Assembly: GCF_002443255.2 (NCBI RefSeq)
Contig: NW_019211460.1
Location: 37,271,498 to 37,335,497, forward strand
DNA from: Varroa destructor
Taxonomy: Eukaryota; Arthropoda; Arachnida; Mesostigmata; Varroidae
DNA: 64,000 nt
Direction of reading: 5' to 3'
Made by a program: the position numbers and the translations under genes. Shown one piece after another: positions 28,683 through 43,600 of the stretch (its first letter is position 1; every line of letters starts with the position of its first letter). Below the pieces are notes generated by a model. It saw nothing but the letters and a program-made list of their open reading frames with translations. It did no database searches and was not told where the DNA came from.

Positions 28683-28836
28683 CTACAACGACGAGTTACA
28701 ACACTGCCGCTGCAGATGTGGCCAGACGGCGGCTGGACCATCTGCTCTCTGCGGGCCTTATCTCCTTAGCGTAGCACTGTTGCTCCTATCTAACGCGGCA
28801 GAGTCAGAGATAAAGTTTCAGAACATCATTGGATCG

Positions 28837-28893
28837 CGGCCTGTTTCAGCCGGTAGCATTAGATTAGACAGACGTTGTGGTCGAAACAGGCCG
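28837..28893. repeat. inverted repeat, 11-bp perfect arms
   Basis: CGGCCTGTTTC at 28837-28847 is the exact reverse complement of GAAACAGGCCG at 28883-28893, with a 35-nt spacer. No tRNA or miRNA structure is evident. It could be chance or a relic of terminal inverted repeats. Confidence 0.6.
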
Positions 28894-28917
28894 AGGCCGG
28901 CCAACGGGCAGGCATGC

Positions 28918-28933
28918 TATATATATATATATA
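28918..28933. repeat. (TA)n microsatellite, short
   Basis: A 16-bp alternating AT run. Confidence 0.8.
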
Positions 28934-31900
28934 ACTGGTTGTAATTAACTGAATTAAGTAATCGTGTGTATGTGTGAAATACATGATGAACTATAACGAT
29001 AGTACAGCTCTAAAATAAATAATGCAAATTATAAAGGTAAATTCTATAACGTCTAATATCCCTTCAGTAATAACGCGACAGGAAATGTTGGATTCAAAGT
29101 AAAATGTTATCACACCGAAATTGTATAACCGGACACTAATGCAAAATAGAGCTGGAGCCATGTTTATAACGCTTTAACGGTATAGCTTTCGAGGCAGTTC
29201 TGACGAAAATATAAATTATTCGTTGCCCTTCGTTAGCAGACGAATTTTGTCAGTGTTCGTATGTAACTGAATTTAGCTGCTTAGAACGCACCCTAGAGAC
29301 ACTGAGCTTCTTGTGTACTATATAGATATAGACTTGTGAGACCGCAAGCTGTTGGTAATCGATAACGTTGTTTGAAACTGTGCTTAAATTGTTCTGAAAA
29401 TCCATCTCAGTTCTTACGGTCGCACTTAATACATTCATCTAAAAGCCATTTTACTGGCTACAAAAGCTTGCGTATGCTGTTCTCGGATTAGTTTAGGATC
29501 CTTGGACGTCACTGTCCGGAATCCCAATTTCTAATCGTGGCAAGGCCCAATTTTCTAGTTTTTGATTAATATGTTGCTGGTCTACCGGGATGCGAACACC
29601 TGTGTTAATGGCCGTCATATGATCTTAAATTCTGGCTCAAGTCAAATTATTATAAATTGAATGTTTTTTTACTAACGCTGTGGTCCCAACCAACTTGGCT
29701 GCTACACAACTTTACATTAGGTACTAGTCTGGCTTTCAGATACTGGAAGCAAAGGGGTTTGAGTTGGCGGTAGAGGAATACCTGAGAAGCGTCTGAATAT
29801 AACAGTTACTCCTTTTCGAAGATTCCGTTCGTCCATAATCTCCTGCTCAAGTAAGCGGTTGTCATTTTAGCAATGCACGTGAAGTCGTAAATTCGATTTG
29901 ATATCAGTAGACGATCAAGTCAACAACGGATCAACATAAGTGCTATGCTAGACAGTGTAGAAAAGTACATCGTTTTGGCATTATCTAATCAGGACCCCGT
30001 CCATACTATTTCAATGACCACCGAAACGCGTGCACTCTCCGGGCCCGCTGAGGGAACGGCTGATCTGCGAGCACGCAACTTCATTGGGCCGTCACAGCTA
30101 CGGCTCTGAAGGCAGTAAGTTACCCTCGAATTGGCAGTTACTCTCGAAACTTCACTCTCGCCGGCTGAACTCGCTGTCCCTCTTCAGTTTTTTAGCTCGG
30201 GGCCTCTTCGTGTGCGTGACTTGACCCCCGCATTCGCCCCCCAGACTTGAGCCAATGTGCGGTGGGAGCGACACCGAAAGCCACAAACCGTCTAGTCCAG
30301 GTCTAAAACTTTGCTAGAATATCCCAAGCTGAACACTGGGTAGGTAACAATAGGCTCTGTGTTAGCGATTAGCTGACGATAGACGATTGCCTATGTCTTT
30401 ATATCTGAATATGCGCGTGATGATTTTCCTGCTTGACATTCTCCAGATCTAGGAAGAAAGCTTTGCAGAGCCGGTCCTTAACTATGAATAACTTTGACGA
30501 AGAAAAACAAATACACGATCATATGCGGAAAATGCACCGCAGGACCACTTGTAGTAGCCGCTCGCTGCCTCTTCTCACTCACCAGAAACGATCGGTCAAC
30601 GATATAGTTTACTTCAGTAGAAATACTCCGATGGTTTACTTCAAACAGAATCCGGTCAATGGGTCACGAAAGGGTGGCGGCGGTAGTCACACGCACACGT
30701 AGATAGATAGATAGACAAGTTTGCATAGACCGGATTTAAACAAATATCGAGCTATGGTTAATACCAGCATTGTAAGCACAGAGGGCTCTGGCTAACATTA
30801 AGGCTAGATTAAGAAATGTGGTAAAGAACATAGCTATTTTACTTTTGGTCTAATGAAAATGATCTAGAAAGATAGATATGAAAATAACCAGTAATGATTA
30901 TCATAACTGCTTCAAGGCCAAATTGCTTCGGGGATGAAACGTCACAATTTCCCAATAGGCAATTTTTTTCACAATAAGTATCATAATATTAGTAATAATA
31001 GTTAAGGATATTCCGGTACGCCGAATCGTTGCGCTTACAGGTATAACTGCTTGTCGCCGCTGCCACTATTGACTAGATGCATCCTTGGATAAATTGATTA
31101 ATACTCTGTTACTTTTGCTTCGAAATCATTCATGACGACGTCGAAAGAGTGACGAGTGCCGGCATGAACCGATCACGCCCCTGGCGCGTGCCGGCATCAG
31201 TGGACCATCTCAAATCGATGCCTCCCGGCAAAGCTCAGTTCCGCAACACTTGGATATTTCGTTTCCTGATAGAATTTTCTACTACCAAGAGTTTAAGACA
31301 CTCGACGATCCGCGATACTGCCGCTGTTGCTGCCTACGGTACTTGACGGCCATCACACCATAGTCCAGTGTTTGTCCCTATAGGCAGCTTGTATGGCTCG
31401 ATAAAAATCTTCCAAATTAATACACCCTCGTACGGTGAACACCGCTTTCGAGGTTTATCTATTAGAGTACCCGAAGAAGCTGAAGCCAATAGTAGCTCTT
31501 AGCCGTCGCGTTTCTGTTGGACATTGGATTGAGTCAGTCCCACGCGCGCGATGCGCACGTGACTCGAAGATGACGGCATAGGCCGCACCGAGCTGCTGTT
31601 GATCTGTGCTTCTGATGAATTCAGCCAGCACTTCTCTCCGCCCATGTCGAGGCAAAGAAAGTATTCGCTCCAATAGAGAGTATACCACTGCAAAATTCAA
31701 TGAGATTCAAATAGTTGCCGGGTATCCCGATACAGTTAGACTCGTAATTTTTTTCCTTATATTATATACCATTGTGGCTTTGTGCAGTATGCGCTATCTC
31801 CGTTTCCCATTTACAAACCTGTCTTGCATCGTATATACTAGGAACACTAGGCTGTACGGAGGAAAAAAAGCCGTCGATAATGTAGCCGCATCGAGGTAGA

Positions 31901-32769
31901 ATTAGACCTAGCCAAGTACCGTTGCCTGCTAGGTCCGTCCGATTTGACCGAATGACACGAATGCTCTTAGGGACCCTTCTTTTACATTAGAGTAGTAACG
32001 ATGGCAGGCGTAGTAGTCGCCGACGAGCTGAGCGAGCGTAGAAGTCGTTGTAGTGGAACACGTAAGTGCGTCCTCATTCGGAGAAGCACGGGCAAGCTTT
32101 CGATGTAGTAGCTCCAGCAGGCCTGGCGAATGCCCTGCCGTCGTTATCCGAACTTTCAGCAGCCACATCAAAGTTCCATAGCCGACGAAAAGCCGCGCAA
32201 CTACTACTACGCCATAAGCAGCTAGCTCATTTCTACTTTTGCAACGACAGCAATAGTAGCAGCACTCAACGATGCGGGCGCCCTGTCCTGCCCGGTTGAG
32301 GCTGGCAGCTTCGAAAGCAACGTCGTGGCGTCGGGCTCGTTATTTGCGTACTACTGCAACAGAACTGCACCACAAAGCTGCAACCCCATTTTGAAGCTGC
32401 TATAAAGCTCGCTCGCCCCTCAAATATGTATTGATGTGGGCCATGAAAGGGGCTATCCGTAGACTCGTAGATTATGAGACTATGTGTCGCTTGGACAAGC
32501 GAACAGGGAGTAGCTACACAGGCAGACGGACCGGCAAGCGAAGGGGCGTCTTCTCGATGATGCATGAATGTCCTTTAAGTGCCCTGCCGTCATTTATGTA
32601 GTCTACACTCTCAGACACACACACAGTCCTCTCTCCGTGCTGGCTGTATGGCGCCATCCTCGTAGTCCTTCTGCGCCCTGATTGCATTCTTTGTCTTGTC
32701 TCTTCCGGGCAAGTCTGTCCGTCTAGTAACGGCTCAGTTGCAGTGCATCGTCTGGCATCATACGGCAGC

Positions 32770-32812
32770 AGACGACGACGACGACGACTGCGATGACGTT
32801 GTTGTTGTTGTT
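32770..32812. repeat. paired trinucleotide runs, (GAC)n and (GTT)n
   Basis: A GAC run at about 32770-32788 is followed by a GTT run at about 32798-32812, separated by ten bases. Both are simple-sequence DNA inside the large islet intron. Confidence 0.8.
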
Positions 32813-35800
32813 GCTGTTAGTAGCAGCGTGATACTTGCAGCGTAGAAAGGATGGAGACCTAAAGTAGGTTTTCTCTGCTGTTACATACCGTTATTGCCAG
32901 TCCAACCCGCCCCCTTACGCTTGCATCCACTCACCCATAATGTCACCAGCAACCGTCAATTTAGCCTACCTACCAACTTCTTCTACCACCCAGCTGTTTT
33001 TCTCTAAAAACAATAAAAATAAACACGGTAGCGAAGCGACCGCCCATTCGGTCGTCGCTGTTTCACTTGTATGGACGGCTCTCGGAAAAGCTTGTATGTA
33101 TGGGAACTAGATAGCAGCCTGCAAAGTGCTCCTTACACGAATTGGACAAAGGGACGATGGATAACGTTCGAGACTAGCGGATAATAATGCGTTTCTCACT
33201 GTCTGTGTCTTTCCCTTCTAGCGCCCCCCTTTCCAAGCCTCGGACTCTTCCGCCACTATTTTTGGGTCTGTTCTCTCACACTCACAGACCGCGACGATCC
33301 GTTCGTTTCCTCAAAACACTTGGCAACCAGCCCAGTGAACTATCCCTGCACTCTCTTCTGTCTACGCTATCTACGGGTCAAAGCAGTAGTTTCGTCTAAC
33401 GTCCCACGTTGTACAGGACTAACGTGCGATCTGCTGCAGCAAGTCAGTGCCCACTAGAGGGCGCCATGAGCGTATGTGTGTCAGTGTGTTTAGGAACTGT
33501 GTCGCTGAGGTAGGTGGAAAAAGGATGGGGTACTGCGAACCGTTGGAGGGTCATTGGGGATCTAGTGGGTGGCGCTGTCGCAGCATCCGCGAATCGCAGT
33601 GGCTCCTATGGCGTAGCAATCGCGGTGGTGGTGTTGAATTTAGCTAAAAGCATCCCTTCCCCCTGGGTCCTTTGGTGGAGATGAGGAAGCAGCCATTGGG
33701 CCGGATGGGCTGCTCGAAGGAACGGTGCAGGAAAAGATAGCGTTGGTTAGGGAAAAAACGGCAAATCGTCTTCTTTTTCTCCTCTTCCTTCTCCCCTACC
33801 ACTTCTCGTTTGCCTCCTTTTTCCCTAACGGCCTATGTTCTGCTCTTTTACATTACTGAAGATACCCGGCATTGCCCCTTCGTCAAGCCATCCAATAGAC
33901 CGTCTTCCCTCGTTCGAGAGAGCCTGCTGCCTGAACGACAGGATTGGGGGTAAAGCGCAAAAGGGGCACAAGAAGCGGGGGCTAGAGCGACCAGTTTTTC
34001 ATGACAGAGCTCGCTCTTGCTACTGCTGCTTGTGCTGTCAGAAAGGAGCTGCTGAGCTGCAGGGAAGAATGCACAGCTCTGTCCAGAGAGAAAGCTCCCA
34101 GAGGAAACAAAGAGGGGCCAAAAGGGCAGATTCAGACAGAGGCAGATATGGTAGAGAAACAAAAAAGAGATGGAAATAGTGCGGAAGGAAGAAAAGACGG
34201 AACACTAGCACAGTGGAAAGACAGCAGCGTTGAGGTTCGACATCGATGGGCTGGCCGGGGCAGAGTTCCTCCTTACTGCTATTGAATGCTGTCTGCCACC
34301 ATATCTGGTCCTACTCTGCTCTACTGCTACGTGTGTAGCCCTAGAGGAAAACGAAACGGGGACAATCCCGTTTCGGGTGGGAAAGGGAAACAAAAAGGGG
34401 GGAAATCCAGGACAGGACCAGGGGAAGACGAGCAATGAAGGCAAGCGAAAGGCCTCCTTCTCTCAGAGAAAGGCGGAAAGGCGGTACCCCCGAAACCGTG
34501 CTCCGCAAGAACGCTTCCTCGCCTTGAACTCTATTCGTCTTCAGCAGGCAGTTTCTTTTAGCTAACAACCCCCTTCTGGCATTTTGCGTTCTAGGGTAGT
34601 AGCAGCGGCGACCCTACCGTTGCCAAAGGCCCCAAAATCGTTAGTGCGAACCGAGAGACTTACGCACGCACTGATACATACAAACACAGTGCACGAGGTG
34701 CAGTATTCGAACGCTTGCGATTTCAGCACAGTTCTGCAGCATTGCTATAGGTTATAGAAGACCGCCGTTGCAGCTCCTGCTACCGCCAGCTAAAAGCATC
34801 CTCTTTAGCTTCTCATTCGTTTGCCCCTTTTCATACTTCTCAACCGTCTAGCCCCTCAAGTTGCCTTATGTCACAAATTCTCATGTGACTTGTGTAGCCA
34901 TTGACTCATTCCGTCACACTCTAAGTGCCCACCTCCTCGGCAGGTTGGCTGTCGTCTCATTCGGTGGCATTTGTCCTCTGCCTCTTTTTGGTATATATCC
35001 GACTCCATTGCGCCCCATTTGCCCCTTGTGTTCCAGTCCCGATTTCTTTCAACGTATCATCCGTTCAACTGCTTGGCACGATTCTTGCAAGGGCGACAGG
35101 GCTACATGTTAACCTATGCGCACTGAACAGCTGTTTGTTTCCATGAACAGAGCAAGGACAGTCCGTTTCGCTCTAAGGGTCTTCTATTTTTGTAGAAAGG
35201 TTAAAAATTTCAAGCTCTTGATCTAGCATGAAAATAGCGAGAGCGATTTATCTTTGAATAGGTTATTTCGGCACGGCCAAACGAATTTACACTTTGACAC
35301 ACGGTTGACTTTGCTAGACATTGTGTCTTGACTGACGGGTGTTGCGTATACAGCAGTCATTTCGATGGCAAAGTAACGTCCGTGCACACTTTATAAATAT
35401 TTGACATGAAATATAGTCCGTATAAGAATGGTAAAACTGTATATATAATGACTGGAATCGTCATGTGAAACTTAGCCTCATGGTAGCAATAACGTAGTAG
35501 CTACGAAAACTTGCGCGAGACACCAAGCTGACAAATTGTTGTTGTGGTTGTTGTCGTCGAATAAGAGCAGCAATAGAGGCGAAAGCGGTAAGCGCAGCAG
35601 CAGCAGCGACAAGCGAGAACGATACGGCATTTGGCAGTTGTCCTCTCCGATCGTATTAGTGAGGCGTTAGGCGTCAGAGGCCCCCTCGGTCAAAGCTGCT
35701 ACGGCTGCGAATCGCGAGTGCGAACGTTCGAGATAGTGTTGTCCACTGATAATAGGCTCAGGCAAACTGTACATATCGATACGCGATACGAATTTGCAAA

Positions 35801-36456
35801 GAAATCTCCGGCGAACAGATCAGTGATGGACCGCGCTCAAGGAAATGCTGAAGTGCGGTGAAGAGAGGGGATGGGGGGGACACGCAGGGAAGACGGACAG
35901 CTGACATCGCCTCGCTCTCTGGCTACAAGAGCAGCACCGCCTCACAACAAAATGCCGCCGCGACATCATCCGCGGCTGCCGGTGTAGCTGTTGCCGTCGT
36001 CAAAGACAAAAGCACAGCAGCAGAAGTAAGCGAATCTTACTGCTGCTGCTCCCGAAAAGTTCGTCCGACGATAGTGAATTGTCGTCGAAGGAGCAACAGA
36101 ACGAAGCAAAAACGAAGAAATCGACCATCGGCGATTGGCTAGCGGCAACAGCTAGCTTCTGTCGAAGCTACTAGTACTGGCGACGCGGCTGCCGGCGGCG
36201 GTGGCGGGGGTATTGCAGCGCGAAAAGCCCGAATAACCTCGATAACCAGCCGCAGTCACTCCCGCGGTCGCTGCAGCGGTAAATACTGCCGGCCTATGCT
36301 ACCGCTATGACCGGTATCGAGCCAACCAAAGGACATAAAATGCTTAGCCCTCTACAAAAAGAAGATACGGCTAGAAGATAGTGAATACGTCACATATACG
36401 TACAACCAAATCGATAACGATAAAGAACGGTCGAGACCCGGGTAAAAAAGAAACAA

Positions 36457-36479
36457 CAGCAGCAGCAGCAGCAGCAGCA
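36457..36479. repeat. (CAG)n microsatellite
   Basis: Seven to eight CAG units on the plus strand, in an intronic stretch otherwise rich in CAG and CAA words (about 35.5-36.7 kb). No recognised reading frame uses it. Confidence 0.88.
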
Positions 36480-37599
36480 CGGGTAAAGAAGAACTCATGG
36501 GTAACAGACACTAGAGGGCAGCAAAACACTAGCGACTCGACGTTAGATGACGGCAAGACGCCGAAAAATCGAAGAGACACAAGCGATCGACGTAATGCCT
36601 ATGTCAAAAAACTACAGCAAAGAAGGATCACACCAACGCCGGCAGCTGCAGCGACTACCAGATGGACAGAAACAAAAAAATCGCCAACAGTAACCGTGCT
36701 AGCAAACTCGGGACAAAGCAGAGGTTCCATATTGGCTTCGTTTTAGCTTCATGGTCCTTCCCTGCGGCCGTCGCAGCGGTCAGAGACCATCAGACAACGA
36801 ATTAAGCCAATTTTTGACATCGACTTTTCAGATCCGAATTCAATCAGGAAATTCGACAACAGGCTGTTATAACATAACAAGCGCACAATGACGATGACTA
36901 CAGGAACTGCAGTCGACGTTCAGGGTAAACAGTGAGCTGCCTAATCGATAGCAGCAATCGCGTTAAGGCTGGATACAAATTGGACAACCAACGTCACAAC
37001 ACATAGGTTACTATTGATGGTAATGCCCCGATCAAAGTGGATCCCGTCTAAGTTCCATCGGTATATTGACGATAGACGGTGCGTATATATGGAATGTCTT
37101 AAGAAGATGGCCGGCCGGGTTGCTGATGCCAAGTGCATTGCGAAGTCTAAGCTTACCAATGGAATGCTGGATCTAAACTTGGCTGAATGTTGTTGTAGTT
37201 CCATACTGTCAAAACAGACGCCCACTGGTTGCCCTTCAAATTGCCTCTAGACAGCCTTTTTCGCTCTGCGCCGACATGTTTTTATTAACCGACCGACTAT
37301 CTTTGGCTATATTGTATGTAGCAGTACTACGAATAACAGAACCGAACAATTGACAGCTTACCGGGGTGCTGGTCGTATTAGTAGCGTAGCAGCTTTTACA
37401 AGAAGCGTACCTAGCTAACACGACGCATTACCCGTCTCGCACATGAAGCTTTCAAAACGTGTTCATCTAATTCAGAATCAAAAATAGCAGGTCAAAGCAT
37501 CAATCGAAGAAGAACAGAGCTGTCAATCTGAGCAGAAGCCTCAGAGCGGCTAACAAATGAAGACATTCGATCAGAACGGCTTAGAAGGTGGTTTTTCAA

Positions 37600-37633
37600 T
37601 GGCGGCGATAATGATGATGACGACGACGACGAC
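37600..37633. repeat. (GAT)n/(GAC)n compound microsatellite
   Basis: GAT units run directly into GAC units over about 34 bp. Confidence 0.85.
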
Positions 37634-40600
37634 TATAATTGTGCCGACGATGCCGTGCGTTGGCGGGTGACCCTGCCATGTACAGGAGAAAGTTGTTAGC
37701 ACTACCGTTGCCTTAAGTCGCTAGCATCTGTTGCTCATCCGAATTTTCTCCGCGTAATGTTGTAACAGCGGTGAGGGGGATCGCTCCTCGATTCGCGATA
37801 TCCAGTTCATACCAGATTTTACGTGAAAGACAGAGTTTGGGCTATCGCGATAGCATACACACAAAAGCCCTGTCGCGTACAGCCAATATATTATACACGA
37901 CGACAATGGAAACGTAACAAACGCTTTCGCCTAGACGTATTACTAGTTTCTTTTTTACAATGTATCATACCACGCCACAACCCTCTCTATTCCCTTCGGC
38001 CGTCGGGGGGTGTTCTTGCTGTTGTGTGTTTGTACAGGTAGTCTGAAAACGCGATGGATACGATGAAGCTAGATAGATCGGTCGTCAGCGTGTGATACAA
38101 TGGTCCTGTAAGTTGAGTGCATACACTATTGCATAAATTGGTGCATCGAAATTTCCGACAAAGTCTTTTTTGGGTATATCATATATAGATCAGCTGATTC
38201 TACAGATACCGTATGCCCACATACTATTTTCGTATGCGAGCTTCCTGTTTGACTGTCATGTGTTTGTCAATATTTGTACAAAGCGTTCATTAAACTTTCT
38301 AGTGGGAAAGCAGCCATGGGAAGAGTCAAAAAAGTTTGCATGTATAGGATAAAACTTCTATAAACACTTCTATAAAATACGGTAACGTGAAGGAAAATTT
38401 GAAGAATTTTACGCTTCCTAGTATGAGGCGTCCTTGACAGACAGTACCTATTTGGAAAAAAACAAAAGAAGACATAGTTAAATGCACAAGTGACCGTTAG
38501 ACGAATTCTGAGCTTGTTGATATCACATGCACTTTTAGTATTAAATCGTGTACATATACATGACAGCCATATGTTAAAATGTTCGTGCCTAAGTGAGAGG
38601 TCAACATTTTGAGTGCAAATTTAGTCCTAAACTCAATAAACGTTCCTAGCACGCACGTTTGCACGCGCGCACATGTCCTCAGAGAGCGCTGTAGAGTGCT
38701 GACAATAATAATTGAACTCTAATGTTTAGGACAAATCAGCCATTCTGTTTCGGCTTGTATAGAGTCCCAGACTGTGCAAACGTCTCTTTCCGACATCACA
38801 CACTCAGCGACGACAACATAACAATAGTCATCGTCACTGCTATGATATCTTCCCCCATTCTACATAAACCGCTATTTATCGGAACAAAATTGAGAGAGGG
38901 ACAATGAGTGAGCAAGCAAAGCTAGCCATGTTGCTCAATACAGGCGGACCAAGGTGGTGCTCATGTCATCGCGGAAATCAACGGAGAAATGGTATTCGGC
39001 CTCTACGGCCCACAACAAAATACTGCAGGCCACCCAAATGCCAGACAAGATGTGGTGCGCCTGTCACATTCGCCTTGTTCGACGCTGATAGCCAATGTAC
39101 ACAAAGCGTCGATAAACGAGAGGAGCACAACTACAACAATTGCGGTAGTGTCGGAGATATTTGCGAAGTTGCTAGTGATTCACTGTGGAACTAGTAGGCC
39201 AACAGAGAAGGACATTGTTGCCGCTCAATAGGTACGCAAATATTTGCCACATCTGAATCAACACTGCCACTTTGTTGGTTCCTTCTAATTTACTACTGCT
39301 AGGCTAGATGATGTGGAGATTCAGCGTTCTCTGGCCATTGACGGCTCATCAGCTGCAACACACGCTTCAGAAGTGCATGTGAAAATCACGATGATGACAA
39401 TGAACCAGTGAGTAGAATCCACAAGTTACTCCCGACTTCACTCAAAGCTAAAACTTAAGTTCTTTCAAATTGAAGAACGAGCATGGGAAGGAGATGGATC
39501 TTGTTGGAGGTAGCGCTGAGCTTGTTAAGCAAGTATACGACAGTCGCGCAGAACACACAGGTTTGTGTGATGATCGTCGATGCTTTTTTCCGTAAATTTT
39601 TTTTATATATACCAGGCGATTTTTTAGTTGTAAATGAACGTATGCGGCCATCTAAAATTATTCTATTATGAAGGAAAGGTTGTTTCGTATTTGCGGAAGG
39701 TGCGGACAAAAGACTAATTAAAGTTTACTTGTCACTATCTAGCTCTTTGTTAGGCAAGGTAAGCGGTGTCTAGCCTTTAGAAAAAAACTAGGCGCGAACA
39801 GCACATTTCGGCGGATGGTGTATCGTTTCGAAGATGGTTTGTCGCTTTTTGGATCGCCTTCCGAAGCCTAGCATCATCAAAACACTAAGCGGAACAAATT
39901 TACCTAGATCCCTTGCATTACCCGTCCTCATTCTTCTTATCTGCATGTCTGTCTAGCAATCTATATACTTCTGCCCGTTACTGAAGTGGCTCATCTGGCC
40001 TGATCACCTTGTTTCCACAACGCGCTAACCCAGCGGTGTGCAGCTACTTTCGCTCGTCGTATTCATCCCCTGCCCAGCAGTGAATCCGTGATCGCAGTTA
40101 ACGCTGATGAGGTTCCGTTCCCCTGATAACGTCCAATAAATACCTGGAAAGCCATACTGGACCACTATCAGTAGCTCACTGTTTTCTATGTATCTCGTGA
40201 AAAACTGCTGGTATGCTTGAGCTACTGCAAGTTATAGCCTTTCAGTATAATAGGCTCAGGAGCAGATAGCCTGCGAACGTCGTTATCACCAGTGTTATTG
40301 ATGTGTTTCCATCTATCAGAGCACTGCGAAGGACAAGTGAGGTAACGGGAAGAGACTGAATTAGAACATTAATGGGAACGCTCTGAGAGCTTCAACGGAT
40401 GAGGTGGCGGTAACGTCGAATTGACCTAGAGCCCCCTCAACAGCAGCAGTAGCCCCGACCTTGTCACTGTACAGCCTAACCTGTTACATCATCTTCTATC
40501 ACTGCTCTGTCGATCCACCTTAAGAAACTGCAATCGTCGTTGCCACGGTTCGTTGCCCCTGTAGCTACTGCCATTGCGCCCGTGCTCCCAGCTTGCTGTC

Positions 40601-43600
40601 AGGAGAATCCGCTGCTGTCTGCTACTTACTCTAACGCCAGACCGACATCATCGTCTTTCATCAGTCGCACTATGAACCGAGACAGCAGTAGTTTGACTGA
40701 CCCACTGACCGTCCGTTGCCGAACGCGTGTACGCTGGAAAACTGGCAAACACGTGTGTCTAGATCAAGTCTAGTCCTGTTTGGTTTCATGCGAAGCGACA
40801 TCGGCTCGCGCGCCTACCCATGAAACGGCCTGGCCAGGCCTGAAACCTCCTGTCCAGAACTAGTAGTACGCTTTCATTTGATATATATATGCGTTCGATG
40901 GAGGCAAAATATTAGAGCGCAGTGAAAAAAGCGGAGAAAGAGGCTGAGCAGGAACTTCAAAGATACACGCAATCGTGGTGTAGCTAGCTAGTGAAAGATA
41001 GTACCTCGACAGTCTGGTATCCCGGATGAATTTGGCGAGTTCTACGCGAGGCATGGATATGCCCTACTAAGGAGTCATGTTTGGATCACCATCCAGAGCT
41101 CGTCAACGTGGTCATCTCATCGTAGTGGTGGTTATGGAGCTGTTACTCTATACGGAACCCAACCCCGCTTTAGACCCATACATCAACATGTACCAGCAAA
41201 ACACACCCGTAGCCTCCGTGTGTGAGAGAAATACACATGAAGAGCATTCAATTCGATACTGTCATTCATTAAATACGTCAGCGAACAAAATCAGCTACTG
41301 GCAATGTGTTGAGTCGGCCACGAAGTGTGATAGCAAGTATTAATGTATAAAAAATACTGCCTATACCCAGTCCAAAAAAACCCTCTTTCCACCCAATAAC
41401 CGTTGGACGAAACCCAAACAACGACAGCGCTTCACAAAGGTACGCTTAAATAACGTTAGGTTTTATGTCTGCAGCTTTTAGGCGCATAGGCTATTTGTCT
41501 TATGTTTAGAAGTCTTGCGACATTTAGAAACATAAACTACAACGGCGTTAGCAATATGAATTAATTCCATAGTAGGAAACAGTAGGTGAAATTCTATTTT
41601 TTATAAGGCTTTTTCATCCGATCCAATGCAGACATAACAAGGGTACATTCCGTCCCGCGACTTCGTCCTCTCCCCCGGTTCTTCCTACACTATGTACGTA
41701 TATATTTCAAAGAGCGCTTCATCGTTTACGCATTATGAGACATATAGTTTTTTCCCAAACCTGTAACTAAACAAAGGCAGGTATTCCAACGAAATCTGCT
41801 TGAAGTGTCGTTCTTGACGTTCATCTTTGCTCGACTGGTCCCGACTACAGCTTTACTTTGAAGCCTAGATAATTCACTAGTCATGTTCATAATTTTCTTC
41901 CTAATTCGTAAATATATTTTTTTAATAACAATCGTTTTTAACAACAAATGGATTTGTTAGAATAGCCACATGTAAACAGTTTCAACGGAATAAAAATCAG
42001 AGCTGGTAGCAAACAGGGTGTTTAGCAAAATATAACAGCCCCATTTTTTTGTTATTATTAGGAGAAAAATTAATCGACTACTGGGACTGATTTGAACGAC
42101 CCAATAGACAATGGATATTCCCCTATCAAAAATAGCGGTTTATTTTTATGCCAAAGGCATAGGTGTGGCAAAAATGACTTTATGAACTATTTTGATTAAT
42201 TTTCAAGCCCATTAAAAATAAACACTCTCGAAAATCATCCGGTAGTTTTTTATGGTAGTCTTCTCGGGAGACGTTCTGTTTTTGGCCATAGCAAGTCGTT
42301 GTTTTTTCTAGGAGACCTTCGAGCGCCAAGAATGGCGGATGAACGCGTGCCTACGGCGGCCAACAGCCAGCCGAAGCGTACCCGAGGCTGAATGCATTAC
42401 CATCCAATGTACCTGATATAATATCCCCATCTGCGTGATAGTATCAAAGCATGGCTGTCTGTCTGCAAATACACGTGAACGTAGTATATTGCTGTAGCTC
42501 TGGCAGTTGCATCGCCATATTGGCCAGTAACATGTCGAGCGCTTAAGCAATTTCCATAATTGTCGTTGTTGTCGCTCGTGTAATATGCGCGACACCGTCC
42601 GACAGAATCCACTAGTGGTACCGCCATCAAGTCTCTCTCTGTGAGTGTCTGTAAGTACGCACGTATATAAGAATGAACGTATGATAGACGTAAACGTCGC
42701 GGGTAGCTTAGGGTATATAGCTGTTAGGGCAAGTAGGCAGAAGCCTTGTAATGTTGGTCGTCACTTCGATAGCGTTGGATAAATATAATAAATTATTTAA
42801 ACCCCGAGAACTAGAATTTCCCTAATCGAGGTAACGGTGACCAGGCGGCCAACACACGCAAAGGCTTTGGCAAATTAAGAACCAAAATAATTGATCGCGA
42901 CTTTCTAAATGTTCGTAGTACGGTTGTGGAGTACATTATTTATCTACTGTTTCTCTAGGAAGGTTTTGAAGACTCTTTTGTAACTTGATTTTCTCCTCAT
43001 TCTGCGCTTCCCTCGCCTTGAGAGCGGGTACACGCCGTGCTTCAATGGAGTAGTTTAGCTATTGAAACCCAGAATAGTCCCTCTCTTTTGAAAATACGTT
43101 ACGTTATCAGTTAGATCACCGCAATGATTGTTTCTAAAAAAAGTTAGGTCTATGTTTAAGGCGTTAGAAAGGTCGAGATCTACGTTTTCTAGTCCTGCCT
43201 GCACTGCGGCATGCTCGTATTTCGAGATAACCCGCTTAGTCAAACTTATGTTCCTAATTAAGGTTCTCGTCGTTAGCGGTTTCTAGAGAAAACGAAGCTT
43301 TTAGAAAAACCTGACTATAAGGACCACACTCCTCAATGATTGGTACTACCGGCCTTTTTCGCTGTAAAGCGCCCAGTTCACACCAGTCCTATGTATACCC
43401 CCATCACGCTTCACAGCACCTATAATGATCTGTTATCTGTAATAGCCTATTCGACTTAGGGTTCTCAATATCTTACGCTCTATATTACAATTCTAATCAA
43501 TTTATTTTCATCAACTTAATTTCTTCTCTTCCTTCTTTCTTAATAACAGCACCAACAGTTTTCGCGTTTGGAGAACTAATAGCAGATGTATGAGCTGGGA

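Noticed and set aside
28463..28769. Peptides with repeated Asn-Glu-Arg-Thr or Arg-Ser-Phe-Val
   Set aside because: Produced by the GTTC tetranucleotide array.
40827..40840. 14-bp palindrome GGCCTGGCCAGGCC
   Set aside because: A palindrome this short in GC-rich sequence is not remarkable without a matching partner or conservation.
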